Assembly (NCBI GenBank): GCA_026545225.1
Contig: CM048852.1
Coordinates: 62,259,146 to 62,323,145 of the forward strand
Length of the DNA stretch: 64,000 nucleotides
Origin: Cornus controversa
Lineage: Eukaryota > Streptophyta > Magnoliopsida > Cornales > Cornaceae
Direction of reading: 5' to 3'
The notes under the pieces were generated by a model. The model was not told the origin of the DNA. It worked only from the letters and a program-made list of their open reading frames with translations, and did no database searches. How positions within the stretch are numbered: position 1 is the stretch's first letter; each line of letters starts with the position of its first letter. Positions 58,151 to 64,000 of the stretch are shown here, piece after piece. The translations under genes were made by a program, and so were the position numbers.

Positions 58151-58708
58151 TTTTTTATGTTCAATATGTGGCCTCGCAAAGTCCACGTCTATTAATAATT
58201 CACATGAATCAATGAACTCCATTTCGAGCATAATTGGAATATATAAGCCCTTAATCAACTCATTTAAAAATACATGAATTAGAACCCAACTAATATTTTC
58301 CATAGTTTTGATATAATCAATATCACATATTAGTTTCACTAGGCCATGAAAGTAATAAATTGAGGCATAAATTCAAAAAATATTTTTTTTTTCCCTGGGC
58401 AAGCTGGAATGTTTTTATAAATATGCGCAATAAAAGTAGGAGAGAGACAAGCAAGGGCATACTCCCACAAAATACAAGATGAAAAACACCATGTCCAAAT
58501 TCAAGAAATCCAAAACCAATCAGCCAATTCAAGAAATCCATTAACTTGATATGTCTAATTAAAAGGGTTCGAACACCATGTCCAAATTTCACCAGTGAAA
58601 CTACATGGAGTGATGGACAGGGTGGAGTGAGGATTGCAAAGTAGGGAGGGTTAAAAGTAAAAAAAATTGAAAATGAACATAATTCTTATGACAAAGATAT
58701 GTTATAAA
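58151..58708. other. AT-rich intergenic DNA
   Basis: No gene seen; short frames at 58073-58592 on the minus strand are not recognisable. Confidence 0.4.
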
Positions 58709-58986
58709 CTAGGAAATATGGATACTTATACAAGAATAATGTACCCGTATCGGACACCGACACTTCTCGGATACTTGCACATACATGTCCGATACTTTCT
58801 AAACATATTAATAATTTTAACACGTATCCGATATTTCTTAGATACTTAGACCATTTATTCGATATTTCTCAGATACTTCAAAACACATTTCTAACAAGTT
58901 TTGAACATTAATATGTAATTTTTTCAACAATAAGATCATAGTATAATTGTTAAGAAAAGTTTAAATTTATTTAAAAAAGAAGTGTT

Positions 58987-59021
<35 letters not shown>

Positions 59022-59252
59022 TAATTTAGTACAAAATTTATCAATGCAAATTATGCAATATGATTCTTAACTCTTATTTTGTTTGTTAATCATAAAACTT
59101 TATAAAGAAATGTTAATAACTCTATTTTTGTATATATAAAAATATAATTTGTTATTTATATATTGTTGTATCCTGCTGTACCAGTATCCTTTTTTTTTTA
59201 GATTTGTCATATCGCTGTACTCGTATTTCGTATCCGCATTCATGCTTCCTAG
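58709..59252. mobile_element. hAT-like non-autonomous element with perfect 8-bp target duplication
   Basis: The ends 'ctaggaaatatggatac' and (inverted) 'ctaggaagcatgaatgc' form terminal inverted repeats. GTTATAAA flanks both sides (58701-58708 and 59253-59260). The interior is clearly related to 25117-25679 and holds an extra (AT)n run near 58991-59020. It has no coding capacity. Confidence 0.85.
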
Positions 59253-59361
59253 GTTATAAATATTGAAAAATAGACAAAAAAAAATGAGGATATTCCTATA
59301 TACATAAATCAAGTATATCATAGACAGATACAAAAACAGATATAGCGTTTTTTAAAGTAAC

Positions 59362-59620
59362 CTATTGAAGATGAATCCTTCGATCCTTAAGAGACTCAAA
59401 ATTTATTAACTGCCAAACTATATCAATATCTTCACCAAGTTCTTTTTCAATATTGAGAATCATACAATCGAAAAGAAATTCATCACCCATCTTGTTGCGA
59501 AGTTCAGTTTTGAGACGTTTTATTGTTGAAAAAGCTCGTTCTGTTATTGCCATAGAAACTGAGAGAGTCTATATGAGATGGATCAATCTATCAATCAGAT
59601 AATTTTTTTGAAGGAGGTTG
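59362..59620 (-). pseudogene. hAT transposase C-terminal dimerisation-domain remnant
   Basis: The minus frame gives TLSVSMAITERAFSTIKRLK, TELRNKMGDEFLFDCMILNI and ESLKDRRIHL. This matches the hAT-family C-terminal dimerisation region of plant TTF-type zinc-finger transposase-like proteins (pattern VSxAxxERAFSAMKxxKxxLRNxMxDxxL). A stop interrupts the frame before TLSVS. Only about 80 residues are present; the zinc finger and catalytic parts are not visible to the right. It is therefore a remnant. Confidence 0.75.
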
Positions 59621-60838
59621 TTGTCGATACTCATTAGAAGTTGCCTTACTTTTTGATTTATCATTTTTCAGTTTATGGAACGAACACAAATTTTTCATCT
59701 TGCAATGGAAGTGTCTCGATAGTCTAAAACAACAGAGGCAAAGCTGACCTTGAAATTTCCAAAAGCGAAGCGAACTTTCTAGTAGACATGATACAAATTT
59801 TATTTTTCTTAAGATGCCTGTTCACACTTCACAAATCACAACAAAAACAAGTTTGCTAAGAAATAGTAAATATGCACATATATAATATTTTTATAAGGAA
59901 ATTTCAGTATAATAACAAATTAAAAAGTAAATAAAAAATAATTTTTTTGGGGGAATGTATAAACTGACCTCTTGCTGTCTAGCATCTTCTACAATTTGTT
60001 AATAATTTTCTGAATTGTTGAGTATTTAATTATTTATACATATATGGTATATATAAAAAGAGTTGAGAACTATTGGGTGAAGAATGAAAAAGAAGAAAAA
60101 ATAGGGCTTTTAGAGAGAACTTACATATTTAATCTCCTTACAATATTTTCACCAAAGGTCTAGAACCACCAGGAATGATTGAACGAATAATTTTTTAAAA
60201 GATCAAGTGGTCTCATGGCTTAGTGCAATTATATAGTACTCTAATAATATATATATATATATATATAAACAACATGAATTTAAAAATTAAAGTATATTAT
60301 GTCATGCTTGAGTTTAAAATTGAATAGGCTAATTAAATATATTATTAGAGACTCAAAATATAAATAATATAATAAAAATAATGGGCTGGGTTGGTGGGTT
60401 GTGAACTAATAAACATAGTAGTAGTAATTTTTTTTTTTTGACTTGGGCTATAGCCCAAGTTAGCCCATTATGAGTTCCGCCCTTGGGAGTGGCAAATTGG
60501 GTGCAAACCCGCCCATATTCACTCAGTCAAAAATGAATTTGGATGACTTATTTTCTTATGCCGGTCAAAAGCAGATTGGATAAATATAAATTAATTAATT
60601 AACGGCTTAGTTGGGTTGAATATGAATACCCATATTCAATCCATAGGATAAAATGTGGATTAAAGTTTCTCTATTTATCCAACCTCTCTTTCTCTTCGAT
60701 CCCACTTCTCTCTCTCACTTCCTCTTTCTTTCTCTTCAATCCCACCCTCTCTCATTGATCTGCCTCTCTCTCTCTCTCTTTCCAATTCCACCCCTCACTT
60801 TTTTATATGCCTCTATCTTTCTCTATCCATATATATAT
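59621..60838. other. AT-rich DNA, perhaps the rest of a decayed hAT element
   Basis: No conserved coding sequence found. An end-like text near 60470-60487 ('gagttccgcccttggga') resembles the inverted GGGCGGAACTC ends of hAT-like elements and could be the right border of the element that held the 59362-59620 remnant. An (AT)n run lies near 60247-60265. Confidence 0.35.
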
Positions 60839-60846
60839 ATATGGGT

Positions 60847-61554
60847 TAGGGATGACAATTTTGTTCGCCCCGTCCCGCCTCGTATAGGATGGGTATGAGA
60901 GTGATTTTTTTTTCCGTAGGGGCAGGTTTAAGAAAGAAAATCAAAACCTGTCGCAGGTACGGAGCCGGTTCGGGACTCTATAATAACCCGCCTCATACCT
61001 GCCCCGCCCCGCCTATATATTTTATTATTATATATATATATATATATATATACAAATTATAATTTTACTTTTGGTTGTATTAAGACTTATGTTTTCGTTT
61101 TATCTTTTAGTTGTATTAAGACTTCTTTAATTGTTGGATCAAACTTGTTACTAAGTTATTTAGTTGTGAAATATATTTTTTGTAATAGGCTATTTAATTG
61201 TGGAATATTGTAATTTTACTTCTTAAACAAGGGTTATACTATTTTGAATTTAATAATATCAAACTTGGTACTACCCACTAAGCTTATATCTTTTGAAAAA
61301 ATTAATTTTTGTTGATGTTTGGTGTGGTTACAATTTTGTGGGGAGGGGCCCTGTCTCGTCCCACTTCTTTTGAAATTTTAAATGGGGCGGGACGGAGCGG
61401 GGACGGGGTGGGATTTCTCCCAACGGGACGGAGATGGGTTTTGAAATTCCGTCCTGTTCCAAACTCGCGACAAGTTTAGAAATAGTGTTGAAGATAGCGG
61501 GGCGGAGACGGGTTTAGAAAAACCTGTGCCGTACCCGTCCCGTTGCCATCCCGA
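60847..61554. mobile_element. hAT-like non-autonomous element with perfect 8-bp target duplication
   Basis: The left end 'tagggatgacaattttg' pairs with the inverted right end (complement of 'cgttgccatcccga'). ATATGGGT flanks both sides (60839-60846 and 61555-61562). Subterminal regions are rich in GGGGCGGG and its complement, as in 38708-39648. The 708-bp interior is AT-rich with an (AT)n run near 61030-61052. Confidence 0.82.
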
Positions 61555-61562
61555 ATATGGGT

Positions 61563-62853
61563 ATGTTATTTATAGTACCTGCAATTTGAGTTGAATCCTA
61601 AACTGCTGAAAATATCGCACTTAATCTGAAATTAATCGATTAGAGAAAAGTCGGAGAAACTGAAGCTTGAATATGCTATATTAATGATATAACCTCACTT
61701 CCTTTCATATATATATTCTATCCCTTATGGATTGCTTATTCTTCTCATTTGATATGGAGCTTATAAATAAGTCTCAACTCCGGAGAAATTGAAAATTGCT
61801 CAACTAAGGACAAGAGGGACACCGGTCAAAACAGAGAACTTGCTGTTTAGAGTCAACAATTCTGGTTCTATTAATAGAACATGAAGGCAGTGAGATAAAG
61901 GAGAAAAACTCTAAATATTAAATTGAAGAGTGAAAACATTAAATTGAAAGTAAACAAATCTCTACAATAAATCGTAATTTTTAATTGATTTCTTTTTTTG
62001 GGCGAAAGATATGTTTAATTGAATTAAAAATTAAAAAAAATCCTAGTTTTACCCAAATAAAAATTCTGAAAGCTTGTTTGATTTAAAATAGGACTTTTAG
62101 ATGATATATTATTATGTGATTCAATTAACTACTTCTAAGTTTTAAGTACTATATAATATAATGTAGTGTGTAAATATATTATATAAATTTGTGAAGATTG
62201 AGATTTGAAACAAAATAAAAAGAATTTTAACTTTAATATAAAAGGACAATTAAAAGCAAAAATACACTTATCCCACGGTAAAACATCATTGTCACATGAA
62301 TCGGAATAAATAAAATAAAGTTATGAAGCTGCTGCAAATTAGATAAGTGGATATTTGGAATCCTCCATCTGCCATTTAATATCGAGTAGCACAACTTTGC
62401 GTCTATGTTAAGGTTCAAATCTATACAAATTCTCAAGGAAAACCTTTGAACTAAGGTCTCATTCTGGCACCAAGGATCATCAACAGACTAATAGAGCTAC
62501 CGGAGCCAACTCTGAAACTGGTGTGTTGTATCATAAATTGTTTGACCTCTATCAACCTCTTCCGTATACAAGAGCCTGAGGCCACTGGTATAGAATGTAA
62601 CTACAGTAATCCATTGGACACAAAATGTACTATACAAATTCGTTCCATTTATAAATAAGTCAATCCCAAATCCATCATCATCATCCTTGTCTTAATCTCG
62701 TATGGATGAGATTGAACACATAAATTTTTTTCAATTAAACGAGAATTTATTAAGAAGATTTGACATAAATTTTACCGTCGGTTGTCTTAGAAGAAGGGAT
62801 ATAATGAAATTCTTTGATTGGAAGAATGATCCATTTTATTTGACTAATGAGAC
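61563..62853. other. Intergenic DNA, no gene seen
   Basis: A less repetitive stretch at about 62400-62690 has no recognisable open frame. Confidence 0.4.
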
Positions 62854-62971
62854 CAACAAACAATTGATTATAATATAACAAATATAAAAAATTCTAAATA
62901 TAAATAATAAATCAACAAACAATTAATTATAATATAACAAATATAAAAAATTTTAAATATAAATAATAAAT
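62854..62971. repeat. 59-bp tandem duplication next to the ycf3 fragment
   Basis: Two copies start 'caacaaacaattgattataa' and 'caacaaacaattaattataa', 59 bp apart. The block ends 16 bp before the ycf3 stop codon. Confidence 0.85.
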
Positions 62972-62986
62972 AAACAGAGTGTCATT

Positions 62987-63260
62987 TTATTCAAAATGTC
63001 TCGTGATCTTCAACCAATTATGTGCTTCAATATAATTACCGGAAGTAAGCGCTATAACTTGTTTCCAATACTCACCGGCTTGATCGAATCAAGCCTCTGC
63101 AATTTCAGAATCTTCCTGTCGAATGGCTTGCTCTCCCAAGTCGAAATAGGCGGGTCAATTCCTTCCCTTAGAACCGTACTTGAGAGTTTCCTATCTCTTA
63201 CGACTCCGCATTCAATTTTTTTAATATTCCATTTTAATCTACCTGACACTAACCTACCTC
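62987..63260 (-). pseudogene. ycf3: Plastid-derived ycf3 fragment: group II intron end and exon 3 (NUPT)
   Basis: On the minus strand, 63210-63130 holds a group II intron domain V-like hairpin, with 'gagtcgtaagagataggaaa' facing 'ctctcaagtacggttc', followed by 'gacccgcctatttcgact'. Exon 3 of ycf3 follows: GEQAIRQEDSEIAEA, stop, [20 protein letters not shown] and [13 protein letters not shown], stop at 62989-62987. Ycf3 is the plastid TPR protein needed for photosystem I assembly. The Trp codon after AEA is TGA (63091-63089), and other residues differ from plastid copies, so this is an aged nuclear insertion of plastid DNA. The other exons are not in the window. Confidence 0.88.
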
Positions 63261-63765
63261 TTTTTCACATTCAAAATTCTACCCATTTAAATAAACAAGT
63301 CAAAAACTTGGAATTTCAATTGTTATTGATGATGCAAAAATCCGCCCCGATCTAGTCAAACGCCAACCTGCGAAAAAGACAAGAGAAGAGTGATCGAAAG
63401 GGCACCGGTGTAGTGCCGGCCGAACACGCTCCGACGGCCAAGTTAGAAATCGGAATGGTGTTTCAAAGAATGTAGAGGAACTCAGAGGGTATTTTGTTCG
63501 TACCTGGCATATGAATAGCCCCTGTATTTATAGCAGTGGGAACGAAGCCGTGTCATAATAAGGAACTGCCTCTTGGAGATAGGGCAGTCCTGGTAAAAAT
63601 AGACTTTCTGTCCATATCAGCTTGGGCCCATCACTTACGCTACACGTTTCATCCTTTTAGTCAATCACTCTATCAGATGCCCCCTGTTCATAAGGGTCAA
63701 ATGCTGGGCCTTATGAAGATTTTGGATTACTCATTGGGCTTCTCTATCGTACAAGTAAATATATT
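63261..63765. other. Unassigned DNA, possibly part of a retrotransposon LTR
   Basis: The stretch from about 63356 ('gtcaaacgccaacctgcgaa', 'gggcaccggtgtagtgccgg') is GC-richer than its surroundings and has the look of plant LTR sequence. No borders seen. Confidence 0.3.
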
Positions 63766-63920
63766 TTTTTCTTCCTTTCCTTTCTTTCTTTTCTTTTTCT
63801 TTTCTCCTTTCTTTCTTTTTTCTTTCTTTTTTCCTTTCTTTCTTTTTTCTTTCTTTTTTTTCTTTCTTTCTTTTTTCTTTCTTTTTTTTCTTTTTCTTTT
63901 CTTTTTCTTTTTCTTTTCCT
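63766..63920. repeat. Long polypyrimidine tract (TTTC)n
   Basis: About 155 bases almost without purines on the plus strand. It creates a Lys-rich artefact frame on the other strand. Confidence 0.9.
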
Positions 63921-64000
63921 TCCCGCGCGTGGCCCGGGGGCCGGCCTTGGCCGGGCAGCGCCCGGCCAAGGGCAGGCGGCGTCCGGCCAAGGCTAGCCGA
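63921..64000. repeat. GC-rich block with repeated CCGGCC palindromes
   Basis: After the pyrimidine tract the composition jumps to over 75 per cent G+C. 'ccggccttggccgggc' is a near palindrome, and 'cggccaagg' then occurs twice more. It is cut by the window edge. Confidence 0.7.

Noticed and set aside
63727-63990. Lys/Arg-rich minus-strand ORF of 87 codons
   Set aside because: It is the complement of the (TTTC)n tract and the GC block; composition alone makes the frame.

Overview
The window is plant nuclear DNA. It shows plastid-derived insertions (ycf2 and ycf3 pieces), plant-specific gene families (OVATE, GIR, NAC), spliced genes with GT-AG introns, and many plant transposon types. The protein matches suggest a flowering plant, probably a eudicot; I cannot name the species. 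Gene density is low. Most of the sequence is AT-rich, repeat-filled intergenic or intronic DNA.

Host genes that look intact are: an OVATE family protein cut by the left edge (1-609, minus); a four-exon ubiquitin E2 variant, UEV1 (14588-19932, minus), with repeats in its introns; an RRM / zinc-knuckle / RS-rich splicing-factor-like protein (34653-36761, plus) with a 5'UTR intron and possibly a long 3'UTR intron; a small EAR-motif repressor of the GIR type (45418-45774, minus); and 40S ribosomal protein S17 (53190-53633, minus) with telo-boxes upstream. They share no pathway and look like independent genes.

Broken or captured gene pieces are: a NAC-domain first exon inside a Mutator-like element (23638-23781); two TRS120 exons on the minus strand with a hAT-like insertion in the intron between them (38467-39887); a possible ARM-repeat protein fragment (40890-41130); a plastid ycf2 piece (12076-12229); and a plastid ycf3 piece made of a group II intron end plus exon 3 (62987-63260).

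Mobile elements, left to right: a degraded Ty3/gypsy Tat-type element (about 1209-10816) with an inverted gag segment, antisense ORF remnants, a 91-bp tandem array and a 3' LTR; Mutator-like elements with 9-bp target duplications (12323-13400, 20191-21040, 22711-24361, 31029-32326); a Tourist-like MITE (13621-13925); a LINE remnant split by a hAT-like element (24850-26340); two related LTR units in opposite orientation with perfect 5-bp target duplications (26591-28933 and 49604-52074); a 258-bp TRIM (30050-30307); a copia-like solo LTR (41264-41616); TRIM copies and a 58-bp tandem array (46835-48345); a 2.5-kb inverted-terminal-repeat element with an ordered tandem array (55625-58150); and hAT-like elements (38708-39648, 58709-59252, 60847-61554) plus a hAT transposase remnant (59362-59620).

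I found no new multi-gene system. The most informative points are the nested insertions, the target-site duplications that fix element borders, the gene captures and the two plastid insertions. All boundaries and repeat matches were read by eye.
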